Notes under the pieces: model-generated | The model's input: only the letters and a program-made list of their open reading frames with translations | What the model was told of the DNA's origin: nothing | The model's database searches: none | Translations under genes and position numbers: made by a program | In this document: piece after piece, positions 32,608 to 41,948 of the stretch | How the letters are laid out: every line of letters starts with the position of its first letter | Position numbering within the stretch: position 1 is the first letter of the stretch | Assembly: GCA_018820205.1 (NCBI GenBank) | Contig: JAHJOK010000067.1 | Span: 1-41,948, forward strand | From: Alphaproteobacteria bacterium | GTDB taxonomy: Bacteria; Pseudomonadota; Alphaproteobacteria; Caulobacterales; Caulobacteraceae | Reading direction: 5' to 3' | Length of the DNA stretch: 41,948 nucleotides

Positions 32608-33534
32608 CTATGGGCAAGCCGCACCGAGGCCGGGAGCGCGCAAGGCGAGCAGGATGGATCGTCGCACCTGGGCCGACATCAGCCCCGCTCCTTCCAGGAT
32701 GCAGCCGACCACGGTGTTGGAGTTGGGCGCCAGCAGGCCATAGGTTGCGTCTTCCGCCTCCAGTGCGCGCCTGGCCCGGTCAAGCGCGGCGGGAGACGAG
32801 GCCACGACGGCGGGATCGCGGCCGACGATCGTCATTTCATGCAGCGCCTCGCCCGAACTGGGGAAGTCATAGGCGGCGTCGTCATAGGTGCTGATCCGGG
32901 CCGACAGCCGTTCGGGGTGATCGGTCTCGCCCGGAAACTTCCCTTCCTGACTGGCGGAAAAGGACACGGCCTCCCCGTCCTCCGGCACGACCAGAATGTA
33001 GGCGTGGCGGGAGAACAGCAGGTACTGCGCCATCCATTTGGTGACCCAGACCAGGGGCGCGTCGTCCGGCCCGAGCGCGTGGGCGCCGACATAGACGCCG
33101 GGCGGCAGGACGCGACTGTCGATCCGGCCGTTGATCGCCTGCATCCGGTCGATCATCACTTGGTCCAGCAGGAAGGTGCCGCCCTCCGCCGCCGCCTCGA
33201 AATGGGCGCGAATGTCGGCGGCGGTCGGATTGTCGCCCACCTCGCCTCCGTGGATGACGCTGAAGGCCTCCGCCGAGGTCGGCGTATCGCCCGTGGTGCT
33301 GAACCACAGCACGCCCAGTTCGTGGGCGGTGCGCGCGGCCGGATTCTCACCCCGGAAAGTCGACAGGCTGAGCACCAGATTGCAGGCCAGGAACAGGGCC
33401 ACGAACCCCGCCAGCCCCTGCCCCGCGATCACCGCCCATTTGCGCCAGCCGCTCAGCGGATGACGGGCGTTGCGGATGCGATGCCTGAAGCGACGTCCCC
33501 TGTCTCGAATCTGTTCGATCGAAGGGCGTCGCAT
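32608..33534 (-). CDS. Unknown membrane-anchored protein, possibly papain-like
   Basis: A 308-residue protein I do not recognise by name. A basic N-terminus (about 30 residues) precedes one transmembrane helix at 33-55; the rest is probably periplasmic. His177 in LLFSRHAYILVV and the segment YGLLAPNSNTVVGCILEGAG (265-284, Cys278) resemble the conserved His and PNSNT patterns of DUF3750-like and permuted papain-like proteins. This is a resemblance of short motifs only. It lies between rnj (4 bases after that stop) and mce, in the long operon that carries nuo genes upstream. Confidence 0.75.
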   Translation of the reverse strand: MRRPSIEQIRDRGRRFRHRIRNARHPLSGWRKWAVIAGQGLAGFVALFLACNLVLSLSTFRGENPAARTAHELGVLWFSTTGDTPTSAEAFSVIHGGEVGDNPTAADIRAHFEAAAEGGTFLLDQVMIDRMQAINGRIDSRVLPPGVYVGAHALGPDDAPLVWVTKWMAQYLLFSRHAYILVVPEDGEAVSFSASQEGKFPGETDHPERLSARISTYDDAAYDFPSSGEALHEMTIVGRDPAVVASSPAALDRARRALEAEDATYGLLAPNSNTVVGCILEGAGLMSAQVRRSILLALRAPGLGAACP

Positions 33535-33538
33535 CCGC

Positions 33539-35215
33539 CTAAAGCCTCAGGATCACCGTCTCGACGATCGGACGGCGGTCCCAGATCTGCTGGCTGGCCT
33601 TCTTCAGAACCCGGCCCACGGCCTGTTCGATGACCATGTCGTCGTCGCGGGCCTCGCCCTTCAGGCTGCCCACGACCTGTTCGACGCGCTCGGCCAGATC
33701 ATCCAGGGCGTCGCCCAGCGGCGTGACCTCGTCGCCCGGCAGGCCGATGGCGCGCACGTCGATGTCGCTGACAATCTTGCCGCGCCGGTCCATGGCGAAC
33801 GACACGACCAGCATTCCGTTGGTCGAGGCGTGGCGACGCTCGCGCAGAGCCTCGCCCTTCTCGGTCACGACCATGCCGCCGTCGACATAGAGGCGGCCGT
33901 TGGGCACTTCGTCCACGATGGCCGCCTTTCCGGGCGCCAGACGGACCAGGTCGCCGTTGCGGGGGGTGACCACCTCGGGCGTGCCCAGGTCGCGCGCCAG
34001 GTTGGCGTGCTCCATCAGGTGGCGGCGCATCCCGTGGGTCGGAATGGAGATTTGCGGCCGGGCCCAGGCGTACATCTGTCTCATCTCGTCGCGGCACGGG
34101 TGGCCCGAGACGTGAATGCCGGGGTGGTCCTTCTCGGTGTAGAGACGCACACCCCGGTCGGCGAGCCGGTCCTGAAGCTCGGCGATCGGCAGTTCGTTGC
34201 CGGGAATGACCCGCGACGAGAAGATACAGTGGTCGCCCAGCCCCAGTTTGATGAAGGGATGGTTGCCGTCGGCCACGCGCGACAGGGCGGCGCGATCTTC
34301 ACCCTGGCTGCCGGTGCAAAGATACAGGATCTCGTCGGCCGGCCAGTGACGCGCCTCGTCTTCGGACAGGATGGCGCGACTTTCGTTGAACAGGCCGACG
34401 TGTTTGGCCGCCGCCGTGATCCGGTGCATCGAGCGCCCGGCCAGAGCCACGCGTCGCCCGGCCTTGTCCGCCGCCTTAATGACGCTGACCATGCGGGCGA
34501 CGTTGGAGGCGAAACAGCCCACCGCGATCCGCCCGGTCTTCAGCGTGCCGATCAGTTCGATCAGGCCTTCCTGCGCCTCGGTCTCGGACCCTGCTTCGCC
34601 TTCGACGAAGACATTGGTGGAATCGCAGACCATGGCCAGCAAACCCTCGTCGCCCATCTTCATGATGGCGTCGACGTCGGTCGGCTGACCGATGACGGGG
34701 GCCGGATCCAGCTTCCAGTCGCCGGTGTGGAACACCGTGCCCAGCGGCGTGGCGATCTTGATCCCGCTGGGCTCGGCAATCGAATGGGTCATGCGGATGA
34801 AGTCGACCTGGAACGGTCCCAGATCGGCGTGGCCGCCCAGCGGCACCTCGATGATCTTGACGTCACGCACGCCCTTGTCGCGCAGCTTCTCTCGGATCAG
34901 GAAGGCGGTGAAGGGCGTGGCGTACAGCGGCGCCTTGATACGGCTCCACAGCCAGGGCAGCGCCCCGATATGGTCCTCGTGTGCGTGGGTCAGGACGATG
35001 CCGCGAATGTTTTCGCCTTCCAGGAAGGCGGGATCGGGCACGATGATATCGACGCCCGGCGTGGTCGCGTCGCCGAAGGTCACCCCGACATCGACGATCA
35101 TCCACTGGCGATCGTCTTCGGGCCCGTAGCCATAGGCATTCAGGTTCATACCGACCTCGCCCGAGCCGCCCAGCGGCAGGAAGACCAGTTCGTCGTTGGG
35201 TTTGTTCTTTTTCAT
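33539..35215 (-). CDS. rnj: Ribonuclease J
   Basis: Metallo-beta-lactamase-fold RNase with 5-prime exonuclease and endonuclease activity in mRNA decay and rRNA maturation. The 558-residue protein has the zinc motif [15 protein letters not shown] (HxHxDH), [23 protein letters not shown], the beta-CASP motifs (CDSTNV, and [20 protein letters not shown]) and [11 protein letters not shown]. The length fits the family. The ATG at 35215 overlaps the coaX stop by 4 bases (ATGA). Its presence with RNase III in the same window is normal for alphaproteobacteria. Confidence 0.96.
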   Translation of the reverse strand: MKKNKPNDELVFLPLGGSGEVGMNLNAYGYGPEDDRQWMIVDVGVTFGDATTPGVDIIVPDPAFLEGENIRGIVLTHAHEDHIGALPWLWSRIKAPLYATPFTAFLIREKLRDKGVRDVKIIEVPLGGHADLGPFQVDFIRMTHSIAEPSGIKIATPLGTVFHTGDWKLDPAPVIGQPTDVDAIMKMGDEGLLAMVCDSTNVFVEGEAGSETEAQEGLIELIGTLKTGRIAVGCFASNVARMVSVIKAADKAGRRVALAGRSMHRITAAAKHVGLFNESRAILSEDEARHWPADEILYLCTGSQGEDRAALSRVADGNHPFIKLGLGDHCIFSSRVIPGNELPIAELQDRLADRGVRLYTEKDHPGIHVSGHPCRDEMRQMYAWARPQISIPTHGMRRHLMEHANLARDLGTPEVVTPRNGDLVRLAPGKAAIVDEVPNGRLYVDGGMVVTEKGEALRERRHASTNGMLVVSFAMDRRGKIVSDIDVRAIGLPGDEVTPLGDALDDLAERVEQVVGSLKGEARDDDMVIEQAVGRVLKKASQQIWDRRPIVETVILRL

Positions 35216-35991
35216 GTATCCGTCAGATGGGTATTGCGGCGCCAGATTTCGAGCAGGCCGCGGATGGTCAGGTCCGGATCGAACCGGTCGATTGATTCTG
35301 TCGCGCCTTCGAACAGGGAGGCCACGCCCCCCGTGCCGACGACGGTCATGGGTCTGGCCCATTCGGTCTTGATGCGGTGGACCATGCCTTCGATCAGGCC
35401 GACATAGCCCCAGAAGACGCCGGACTGCATGTTGGACACCGTGTCTTTGCCGATCACGCGATCGGGCTTCTGGATGGCGATGCGGGGCAACATTGCGGCG
35501 GCCTCGTGCAGAGCTTGCAGCGACAGGTTGATGCCCGGTGCGATGGCCCCGCCCTCGAACGCCCCGTCGGCGGCGATGATGTCGAATGTCGTGGCGGTGC
35601 CGCTGTCGATCACGATCAGGTCGCCCGGATAGACCAGATGCGCGCCGATGGCGTTTACCAGCCGGTCGGCGCCCGCCTCGCTCGGCTTCTTGATCCGGAC
35701 CGGGATGCCCAGTTCGACATTGTCGCCGATCACCAGCGGCTCGACCGACAGATAGCGACGCGCGAGATTCCTCAGGTTGAAGATCGACTGCGGCACCACA
35801 CTGGAGATGATGCAGCCGGTCAGCGAAGCCAGATCGATCTTCCGCATCGACAGCAATTGCGTCAGCCAGACGGCGTATTCGTCGGCCGTGCGGCTGGCCT
35901 CGGTGGCGGTGCGCCACTGCGCGATCCAGCTCTCGCCGTCATGGACCGCGAACAGCGTGTTCGTGTTGCCCTGTTCGATGGCCAGCAGCAT
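35212..35991 (-). CDS. coaX: Type III pantothenate kinase
   Basis: Phosphorylates pantothenate, the first step of CoA synthesis; the type III enzyme belongs to the ASKHA fold. The 259-residue protein begins [20 protein letters not shown]. The usual DxGNT phosphate motif reads EQGNT, with Glu6 in place of Asp. [18 protein letters not shown] and [19 protein letters not shown] are the pantothenate and second phosphate segments, and [10 protein letters not shown] is the adenosine segment. It sits between birA (1-base overlap) and rnj (4-base overlap). No coaA-type kinase is visible in the window. Confidence 0.95.
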   Translation of the reverse strand: MLLAIEQGNTNTLFAVHDGESWIAQWRTATEASRTADEYAVWLTQLLSMRKIDLASLTGCIISSVVPQSIFNLRNLARRYLSVEPLVIGDNVELGIPVRIKKPSEAGADRLVNAIGAHLVYPGDLIVIDSGTATTFDIIAADGAFEGGAIAPGINLSLQALHEAAAMLPRIAIQKPDRVIGKDTVSNMQSGVFWGYVGLIEGMVHRIKTEWARPMTVVGTGGVASLFEGATESIDRFDPDLTIRGLLEIWRRNTHLTDT

Positions 35992-36752
35992 CAGGCGGCC
36001 CTCTCGTGCGCATCGGGGCCGAAAAACACGTCGCCCGCCGATATCAGGCGCAATCCGCCGTCCGCCGTACGCAGGCGCAACGCACCGTCGGCCGCGACGC
36101 CATCAGCAACACCGGTGACCGTCTCATGGCCCAGCCGCGCGACACAGGGGCCGTCGAGGCCCTTCGTGCGGGCGGTCCAGGCGTCGAGAACGGGCTGGAA
36201 ACCCAGGCTGTCCCAGCGCTCCATCCAGAGGGCAAACGCCTCTGCCAGCACAGTCGCGGCGGCCTCGACGGGCGGCGGATAGGCGATGTCGGAGCGCAGA
36301 TGGGCGGCCAGGCTGGTCGCGGGACGTTCGGTCCCCCCGGGCGCATGGGCCAGGTTCACGCCGATGCCGACGGCCAGCCACAGCGCGCCGGAGGTGTGGG
36401 CGCCGCTCTCGACCAGGATGCCGCAGGCCTTCACCCCGTCGATCAGGACGTCATTGGGCCATTTGATCGACACCGCGCCTGGCGCCGCGAAGGCGTCCAG
36501 CAGGTCTGCGACAGCCAATGCCGCCAGGAACGTCACCTGGGCGGCCTCGGCCGGGCTCTTCTGCGTCAGGGTCAACAGGGTGGCGAACAGGTTGCCCGTG
36601 TCGCTGTTCCACTCGCGCCCACGACGACCACGCCCGGCGGACTGTCGGCGGGCGACGATCCACTGGATCGTAGTTTCACCTGCTTCGGCGCGACGGCGCG
36701 CCTCGGCGTTGGTGGAATCGATCTCGTCGAGCAGGTGGATAACGGGCGTCAC
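35991..36752 (-). CDS. birA: Biotin-[acetyl-CoA-carboxylase] ligase
   Basis: Attaches biotin to the carrier protein of acetyl-CoA carboxylase. The 253-residue protein consists only of the catalytic and C-terminal domains: [20 protein letters not shown] opens it, [14 protein letters not shown] is the biotinyl-AMP loop, and [20 protein letters not shown] holds the catalytic Lys. The N-terminal DNA-binding domain of E. coli BirA is missing, so it cannot repress transcription. It lies 4 bases after nuoN and overlaps coaX by 1 base. Confidence 0.96.
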   Translation of the reverse strand: MTPVIHLLDEIDSTNAEARRRAEAGETTIQWIVARRQSAGRGRRGREWNSDTGNLFATLLTLTQKSPAEAAQVTFLAALAVADLLDAFAAPGAVSIKWPNDVLIDGVKACGILVESGAHTSGALWLAVGIGVNLAHAPGGTERPATSLAAHLRSDIAYPPPVEAAATVLAEAFALWMERWDSLGFQPVLDAWTARTKGLDGPCVARLGHETVTGVADGVAADGALRLRTADGGLRLISAGDVFFGPDAHERAA

Positions 36753-36756
36753 CGCC

Positions 36757-38202
36757 CTACCCCGCTCCGAAACCGGTCGCCGCGATACGGGTCAGAGGCT
36801 CCAGCCAGGTCAGGCCGACGATGACCAGCGGGAAGGAAAAGGCCGCGCAGGCCCAGCCGATCCACTGGCTTTCCACCGGGGCCTTGTCGGTCGCAACCGT
36901 GCCTTCGGGCGCCGGGTCGAACCACATCAGCTTGATGATCCGCAGATAATAGAAGGCCGCCACGACCGAAGCCACCAGACCCGCCGCCGCCACCATCCAG
37001 TAGCCCGCCGAGGCCGCCGCGCCGAAGACATAGTATTTGCCCCAGAAGCCCGAGAACGGCGGCATGCCCAGCACCGACAGCGACAGGATGGTGATGGCCA
37101 GGGCCGTCAGCGGACGATCCTTCTTCAGCCCCGCCAGGTCTGCGATCCTGCGGATCGGACGGCCATTGCGCGACAGCGACAGCAGGATGGCGAAGAAGCC
37201 GATGGTGTCGACCATATACAGGGTCATGAAGGTGACCATGGCCTGCAGGCCCTGTTCGGTGCCGGCGACGATACCCAGCAGGGCGTACCCGATGTTGGCG
37301 ATCGACGAATAGGCCAGCAGACGCTGGATGTCCTTCTGGGCCAGACCGCCCCAGGCGCCGACCACGAAACTGGCCAGGCAGATCAGGACCAGAACCTGGG
37401 CCCACTGGTCGTGGGCGCCCAGGAAGCCTTCCGACAGGGCGCGGGCGAACAGCACCATCGCAGCCATCTTGGGCGCCGTCGCGAACAGGGCCACGACCGG
37501 CGTCGGCGCGCCTTCGTAGACGTCGGGCGTCCACATGTGGAACGGCGCGGCCGAAACCTTGAACGCCAAGCCGCAGATCAGGAACACCAGACCGAAGATC
37601 AGGCCCGGCCCTGGATTGGCGGCGGCATAGGCGGCGATATCGTCGAACCGCATCGATCCGGCGAACCCGTAGATCAGGCTGGCGCCGTACAGCAGCAGAC
37701 CCGACGACAGGGCGCCGAGCACGAAATACTTCAGGCCCGCCTCCGACGCCTTCAGGTCGTCGCGGTGATAGGCGGCGAGAATGTAGAGGGCCAGCGAGTG
37801 CAACTCGACCCCGACATAAAGGCTGATCAGATCGCCCGACGACACCATCATCCCCATCCCGACGGCGGCGAGAACGATCAGGATGGGAAACTCGAACCGG
37901 GCGATGTTGGCCCTCTGCATCCAGCCGCCGCCCAGAATGACGGCTACGGCAGACACCAGATAGATCGCCACCTTGGCGTATATGGCCAGCGGGTCGGCGA
38001 CATAGGCCCCGTTGAAGGCCACGCCCAGCGGGCCGGTCGCGGCGACGGCGGCGCCCGCGATCAGCAGAGCCACCGACAGGATGGACACCAGCCGCGCCGA
38101 CTTCTCGCCGATGAAGGCGCCGATCATCAGCAGGACGAGGGCGCCGATCGCGAGCGTCAGCTCCGATGCGGCCAGGTTCAGGGCTTGGGACAGATCAGGC
38201 AT
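36757..38202 (-). CDS. nuoN: NADH-quinone oxidoreductase subunit N
   Basis: Antiporter-like membrane subunit of respiratory complex I. At 481 residues it shows the 14-helix pattern, with GVELHSLALYILAAYHRDDL (the helix 5 Glu region), GLAFKVSAAPFHMWTPDVYE (the helix 7-8 signature with a pumping Lys) and LLAYSSIANIGYALLGIV. It follows nuoM with 7 bases between, and is followed by birA after 4 bases. Confidence 0.97.
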   Translation of the reverse strand: MPDLSQALNLAASELTLAIGALVLLMIGAFIGEKSARLVSILSVALLIAGAAVAATGPLGVAFNGAYVADPLAIYAKVAIYLVSAVAVILGGGWMQRANIARFEFPILIVLAAVGMGMMVSSGDLISLYVGVELHSLALYILAAYHRDDLKASEAGLKYFVLGALSSGLLLYGASLIYGFAGSMRFDDIAAYAAANPGPGLIFGLVFLICGLAFKVSAAPFHMWTPDVYEGAPTPVVALFATAPKMAAMVLFARALSEGFLGAHDQWAQVLVLICLASFVVGAWGGLAQKDIQRLLAYSSIANIGYALLGIVAGTEQGLQAMVTFMTLYMVDTIGFFAILLSLSRNGRPIRRIADLAGLKKDRPLTALAITILSLSVLGMPPFSGFWGKYYVFGAAASAGYWMVAAAGLVASVVAAFYYLRIIKLMWFDPAPEGTVATDKAPVESQWIGWACAAFSFPLVIVGLTWLEPLTRIAATGFGAG

Positions 38203-38209
38203 TATTCTC

Positions 38210-39697
38210 TCACCCGCCGGTCGCGAGACGCCAGGCGCCGACGACGCCGTCGACGGAGGCTGCGGTGTAATTCAGGACCAGGTCCGGCTGCACGCCCAGC
38301 CAGATGGTGCCGACGATCAGGGGGATGAAGATGACCAGCTCGCGCAGGTCGATATCCTTGATCGTGGCCAGGGCCGGATTGGTGATCTCGCCGAACATGA
38401 CGTTGCGATACAGGGTCAGGGCATAGACCGCCGACAGGATGACCCCGGTCGCGGCGACGAACGCGGCCCAGGTCGAGGCCTGATAGACGCCGGTCAGGGT
38501 CAGAATCTCGCCGATGAAACCGCTGGTGCCCGGCAGGCCGACGTTGGCCATGGTGAACATCAGGAAGATGGCCGCATACCAGGGCATCCGGTTCGTCAGT
38601 CCGCCGTAGAAGGCGATCTCACGCGTGTGCATCCGGTCGTAGACGACGCCGACGCACAGGAACAACGCGCCCGAGATCAGCCCGTGGCTCAGCATCTGGA
38701 AGACGGCGCCCTGCATCCCCTGCTCGTTGCCGGCGAAGATGCCCATGGTCACGAAGCCCATGTGCGCGACCGACGAATAGGCGATCAGCTTCTTGATGTC
38801 GGTCTGACGGAAGGCGACCAGCGAGGTGTATGCGATGGCGATCACCGACAGGGTGAAGACCAGCGGCCGGTACAGCACCGACGCGTCCGGGAACATCGGC
38901 ACGTTGAACAGGATGAAGCCGTAGCCGCCCAGCTTCAGCAGGATGCCGGCCAGAATGACCGAACCCGCCGTCGGCGCCTGAACGTGGGCGTCGGGCAGCC
39001 AGGTGTGCACCGGCCACATCGGCATCTTGACCGCGAACGAGGCGAAGAAGGCCAGCCACAGGATCGACTGGGCCCAGCCGCCGAACGCGTATTCCTTCAG
39101 TTCCGGGATCGACGTCGTGCCCGCCTCATTGGCCATCCACAACATGGCCAACAGCATCAGGACGGAGCCGAGCAGGGTGTAGAGGAAGAATTTGTACGCC
39201 GCGTAAATCCGGTTCTGACCGCCCCACACCCCGATGATGATGAACATCGGAACCAGGGTGCCTTCGAAGAAGATGTAGAACAGGAACAGGTCCAGCGAGG
39301 TGAACACGCCGATGACCAGGGTCTCCAGCACCAGGAAGGCGATCATGTAATCGCCGACCCGCGTCTCGACCGACTTCCAGCTGGCCAGGATACAGATCGG
39401 CAGCAGGAATGCCGTCAGCAGGACGAACAGGATCGACACCCCGTCGACGCCCAGATGATAGCCGGCGCCCGCGAACCAGACGTAGTTCTCGATGAACTGA
39501 TAGGCCGGGTTCGACGGGTCGAACTGAAGAACCAGCACCGTCGAGACGGCCAGCGTCGCAAGCGTGGTGACCAGCGCCACCCAGCGGGCGATGCCGTCCT
39601 CGTTCGATTTGGCCATCAGCTTGGCCAGCAGGATCAGCCCCGCGCCGACCAGCGGCAGGAAGGTGACCACGCTCAGGATATTGGGGATCGCACCCAT
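38210..39697 (-). CDS. nuoM: NADH-quinone oxidoreductase subunit M
   Basis: Antiporter-like proton-pumping subunit of complex I, 495 residues. Diagnostic segments are [20 protein letters not shown] (helix 5 Glu), [20 protein letters not shown] (Lys helix), [20 protein letters not shown] and [20 protein letters not shown]. It starts 1 base after the nuoL stop, in the usual nuoL-M-N order. The ATG at 39697 begins [15 protein letters not shown]. Confidence 0.97.
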   Translation of the reverse strand: MGAIPNILSVVTFLPLVGAGLILLAKLMAKSNEDGIARWVALVTTLATLAVSTVLVLQFDPSNPAYQFIENYVWFAGAGYHLGVDGVSILFVLLTAFLLPICILASWKSVETRVGDYMIAFLVLETLVIGVFTSLDLFLFYIFFEGTLVPMFIIIGVWGGQNRIYAAYKFFLYTLLGSVLMLLAMLWMANEAGTTSIPELKEYAFGGWAQSILWLAFFASFAVKMPMWPVHTWLPDAHVQAPTAGSVILAGILLKLGGYGFILFNVPMFPDASVLYRPLVFTLSVIAIAYTSLVAFRQTDIKKLIAYSSVAHMGFVTMGIFAGNEQGMQGAVFQMLSHGLISGALFLCVGVVYDRMHTREIAFYGGLTNRMPWYAAIFLMFTMANVGLPGTSGFIGEILTLTGVYQASTWAAFVAATGVILSAVYALTLYRNVMFGEITNPALATIKDIDLRELVIFIPLIVGTIWLGVQPDLVLNYTAASVDGVVGAWRLATGG

Positions 39698-39698
39698 C

Positions 39699-41801
39699 TT
39701 ATGCGCCCCAGGCGTAGATGGCGAAGGCGAGCAGACCGGCCACGCCGAGCAGCATCACGAACGCATAGTGGTAGACATAGCCGGACTGGATCTTGGCCAG
39801 TCGCGCGGCGGATTTCAGCGAGGCCCAGGCGGCGCCGTTCGGCCCCAGCCCGTCGATGATCTTCACGTCCCCGATCTTCCAGAACAGATCGCCCAGACCC
39901 TTGGCGCCGCGCACGAAGACGAAGTCGTAGATCTCGTCGAAATACCATTTGTTGTAGAGGAAGCTCCACAGCGGCCCCTCGTTCGCGGCCATCCGTTTCG
40001 CCAGCCCCTCGCGCAGGACGTAATAGTACCAGGCGATGGCGGCCCCCAGCAGGGTCAGCACCAGCGGCGACCATTTCACCCACAGCGGAACCTCGTGGCT
40101 TTCGTGCAGGACGTGGTTGGTCGCGCCGTTGAAGATCGCGCCGCGCCAGAACTCGGTCTCGTGATGGCCGATGAACTCGGGGGCGAAGACGAAGCCGGCC
40201 GCGATCGCGCCGATCGACAGCAGGATCAGCGGGACCAGCATGATCCACGGGCTCTCGTGCGGCTTCAATGGGCCGTGATGGCCATGATCGTCATGGCCGT
40301 GTGCGTTATGATCTCCATCTTCGATCGGCTCGGAATGGGTCTCGATCTGGGCTTGCGACGCGTGGTCGTCGTGGCCGGACGCGTGCGCGTGCGCCATCGC
40401 CTCTTCCGTCCACTGCGGCTTGTTGTGGAAGGTCATGAAGATCAGCCGCCACGAATAGTAGCTGGTCAGACCCGCCGCGATGATGCCGACGAAGAAGGCG
40501 AAATAGCCCGCCGCCGAATGGCCGGTCGAGGCCGCCGCATAGGCGCTCTCGATGATCGAATCCTTGGAATAGAAGCCGGCGAACCCGCCGATCTCGGGGA
40601 TGCCCAGGCCGGTGATGGCGATCGTGCCGATCATCATCACGGCATAGGTGACGGGCAGAAGTTTCCACAGCCCACCCATCTTCCGCATGTCCTGCTCGTG
40701 GTGCATCCCGTGGATCACCGAGCCGGCGCCCAGGAACAGCAGGGCCTTGAAAAAGGCGTGCGTAAACAGGTGGAACATGGCGGATTCGTACACGCCGACG
40801 CCCGCCGCGAAGAACATGTAGCCCAGCTGCGAACAGGTCGAATAGGCGATGACCCGCTTGATGTCGTTCTGCATCAGCCCGACCGTCGCCGCGAACAGGG
40901 CCGTGACCGCGCCGACGATGGCGATCAGCAACGACGCCGTCGGGGCGTACTCATAGATCGGGCTGAGCAGGCAGACCATGTAGACACCGGCGGTGACCAT
41001 CGTCGCTGCGTGGATCAGGGCCGAGACGGGCGTCGGGCCTTCCATCGCGTCGGGCAGCCAGGTGTGCAGGAAGAACTGCGCCGACTTGCCCATCGCGCCG
41101 ATGAACAGAAGCACGCCCGCCAGATCCAGCGCCGACCAGGTGTGGCCCAGGAACGACCAGCCCTGACCCTGCTGTGACGCGATCATCGGGAACAGTTCGG
41201 CGAACTGAATCGTGCCGAACATCCAGAACACCGTGATGATGCCCAGGGCGAAGCCGAAGTCGCCGACCCGGTTGACCACGAAGGCCTTGATGGCCGCGGC
41301 GGATGCCGTCGCTTTCTTGAACCAGAACCCGATCAGCAGATAGGACGCCAGCCCCACTCCTTCCCAGCCGAAGAACAGCTGCATGAAGTCGGCAGCCGTG
41401 ACCAGCGCCAGCATGGCGAAGGTGAACAGCGACAGATAGGCGAAGAACCGGGGCTTGGAATCGTCCTCGGCCATATAGCCCCAGCTATACAGGTGCACGA
41501 GCGAGGACACGCTGGTGACCACGACCAACATGACCGCCGACAGGGCGTCGATGCGGATCGACCAGTTCGACTGGAAATCACCCACATTGATGAAGGGCGC
41601 GATCTGGACCGTGAACGGCTCTAGCCCGCCCCAGGTCCACTGGCTGAACACGGTCCAGGCCACGGCGCACGAGAAGAACAGCAGGCCGGTCGTGACCGTC
41701 TGCGAGGGGATATTGCCGATGCGGCGACCGAAGAAGCCGGCGACCGCGGCGCCGAGCAGAGGGGCGAAGACGCCCAGTGTGACGAGCAGTTCGAGAGACA
41801 C
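39699..41801 (-). CDS. nuoL: NADH-quinone oxidoreductase subunit L
   Basis: Distal proton-pumping subunit of complex I, 700 residues, with the long amphipathic C-terminal arm. [18 protein letters not shown] is the helix 5 segment, [20 protein letters not shown] the Lys helix, and [15 protein letters not shown] the next. Start is GTG at 41801, 2 bases after the nuoK stop. Residues of about 464-517 form a hydrophilic loop with 12 histidines ([10 protein letters not shown], then [14 protein letters not shown]), not found in the E. coli protein. The final transmembrane helix reads [20 protein letters not shown]. Confidence 0.97.
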   Translation of the reverse strand: MSLELLVTLGVFAPLLGAAVAGFFGRRIGNIPSQTVTTGLLFFSCAVAWTVFSQWTWGGLEPFTVQIAPFINVGDFQSNWSIRIDALSAVMLVVVTSVSSLVHLYSWGYMAEDDSKPRFFAYLSLFTFAMLALVTAADFMQLFFGWEGVGLASYLLIGFWFKKATASAAAIKAFVVNRVGDFGFALGIITVFWMFGTIQFAELFPMIASQQGQGWSFLGHTWSALDLAGVLLFIGAMGKSAQFFLHTWLPDAMEGPTPVSALIHAATMVTAGVYMVCLLSPIYEYAPTASLLIAIVGAVTALFAATVGLMQNDIKRVIAYSTCSQLGYMFFAAGVGVYESAMFHLFTHAFFKALLFLGAGSVIHGMHHEQDMRKMGGLWKLLPVTYAVMMIGTIAITGLGIPEIGGFAGFYSKDSIIESAYAAASTGHSAAGYFAFFVGIIAAGLTSYYSWRLIFMTFHNKPQWTEEAMAHAHASGHDDHASQAQIETHSEPIEDGDHNAHGHDDHGHHGPLKPHESPWIMLVPLILLSIGAIAAGFVFAPEFIGHHETEFWRGAIFNGATNHVLHESHEVPLWVKWSPLVLTLLGAAIAWYYYVLREGLAKRMAANEGPLWSFLYNKWYFDEIYDFVFVRGAKGLGDLFWKIGDVKIIDGLGPNGAAWASLKSAARLAKIQSGYVYHYAFVMLLGVAGLLAFAIYAWGA

Positions 41802-41803
41802 GA

Positions 41804-41948
41804 TCAGCCCTTCATCACGCTGGCGTCGTCAACCGCGATATCGCCGCGGTTGCGGAAGAAGGTCACCAGGATGGCCAGGCCGACGGCGGCCTCGGCTGCG
41901 GCGACGGTCAGGACGAACATGGCCATGATCTGCCCCTGCACGTCGTTC
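41804..41948 (-). CDS. nuoK: NADH-quinone oxidoreductase subunit K, C-terminal part only
   Basis: The last 48 codons of nuoK, cut off by the right end of the window. The readable part, [20 protein letters not shown] followed by [20 protein letters not shown], is the third helix and C-terminal tail of NuoK, including the conserved Glu in [10 protein letters not shown]. NuoK is a small three-helix subunit of the complex I membrane arm, homologous to MrpC. The stop lies 2 bases before the nuoL GTG. Confidence 0.95.
   Translation of the reverse strand, partial: NDVQGQIMAMFVLTVAAAEAAVGLAILVTFFRNRGDIAVDDASVMKG

Noticed and set aside
33539..35917. Extension of RNase J upstream through coaX
   Set aside because: The extra N-terminal part is the out-of-frame shadow of coaX; the ATG at 35215 gives the family N-terminus and a 4-base overlap.

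Overview
The window is a dense, high-GC chromosomal stretch from an alphaproteobacterium of the Caulobacteraceae; gene order and protein character suggest a Brevundimonas-like organism (inference, no database search was possible). Almost all of it is housekeeping DNA with protein-coding genes packed end to end, many overlapping by 1, 4, 8 or 11 bases. I see no rRNA, tRNA, CRISPR array, insertion sequence or phage gene, and no gene-free gap longer than 300 bases.

Layout. 1-5.3 kb, plus strand: cvpA-purF, a glyoxalase-like protein, an SDR oxidoreductase, an AraC-type regulator and a secreted serine hydrolase. 5.4-12.7 kb, minus strand: an alpha/beta hydrolase, then (in reading order from 12.67 kb) a small membrane protein, an ECF sigma factor, a putative anti-sigma protein, panB, a YfgM-like TPR protein, bamB and der. 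12.9-13.4 kb: a lone plus-strand lipoprotein. 13.4-14.6 kb: a second copy of the membrane protein / ECF sigma / anti-sigma module. 14.8-19.4 kb: DUF2188 protein, ArsC-like reductase, an A+T-richer small membrane protein, parC, recO and a SnoaL-like protein. 19.5-23.7 kb: an accessory block with a flavodoxin-like protein divergent from an arsR-SRPBCC-SRPBCC-VOC-DoxX operon, then a membrane-anchored serine hydrolase. 23.9-28.4 kb, minus: pyrE-pdxJ-acpS-lepB-rnc-era. 28.5-41.9 kb, minus: nuoK(partial)-nuoL-nuoM-nuoN-birA-coaX-rnj-unknown-mce-DUF1467-proS-lolC/E-lolD.

How the genes work together. The two long minus-strand clusters cover respiration (complex I membrane arm), cofactors (biotin attachment, pantothenate kinase, PLP, ACP activation), RNA processing (RNase J, RNase III, Era), protein export (LepB, LolCD) and translation (ProRS). 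The YfgM-BamB-Der block has the same order as in enterobacteria and links envelope assembly with ribosome assembly.

Most interesting points. (1) Two tandem paralogous ECF modules have the same three-gene order and the same 11-base sigma/anti-sigma overlap; the first runs without a gap into panB and, beyond it, yfgM-bamB-der. (2) Three operator-like palindromes sit in the arsR/flavodoxin divergent promoter region. (3) Several families of palindromic intergenic repeats are present, one of which reaches into the lolD stop codon. (4) An accessory block separates era from recO-parC.
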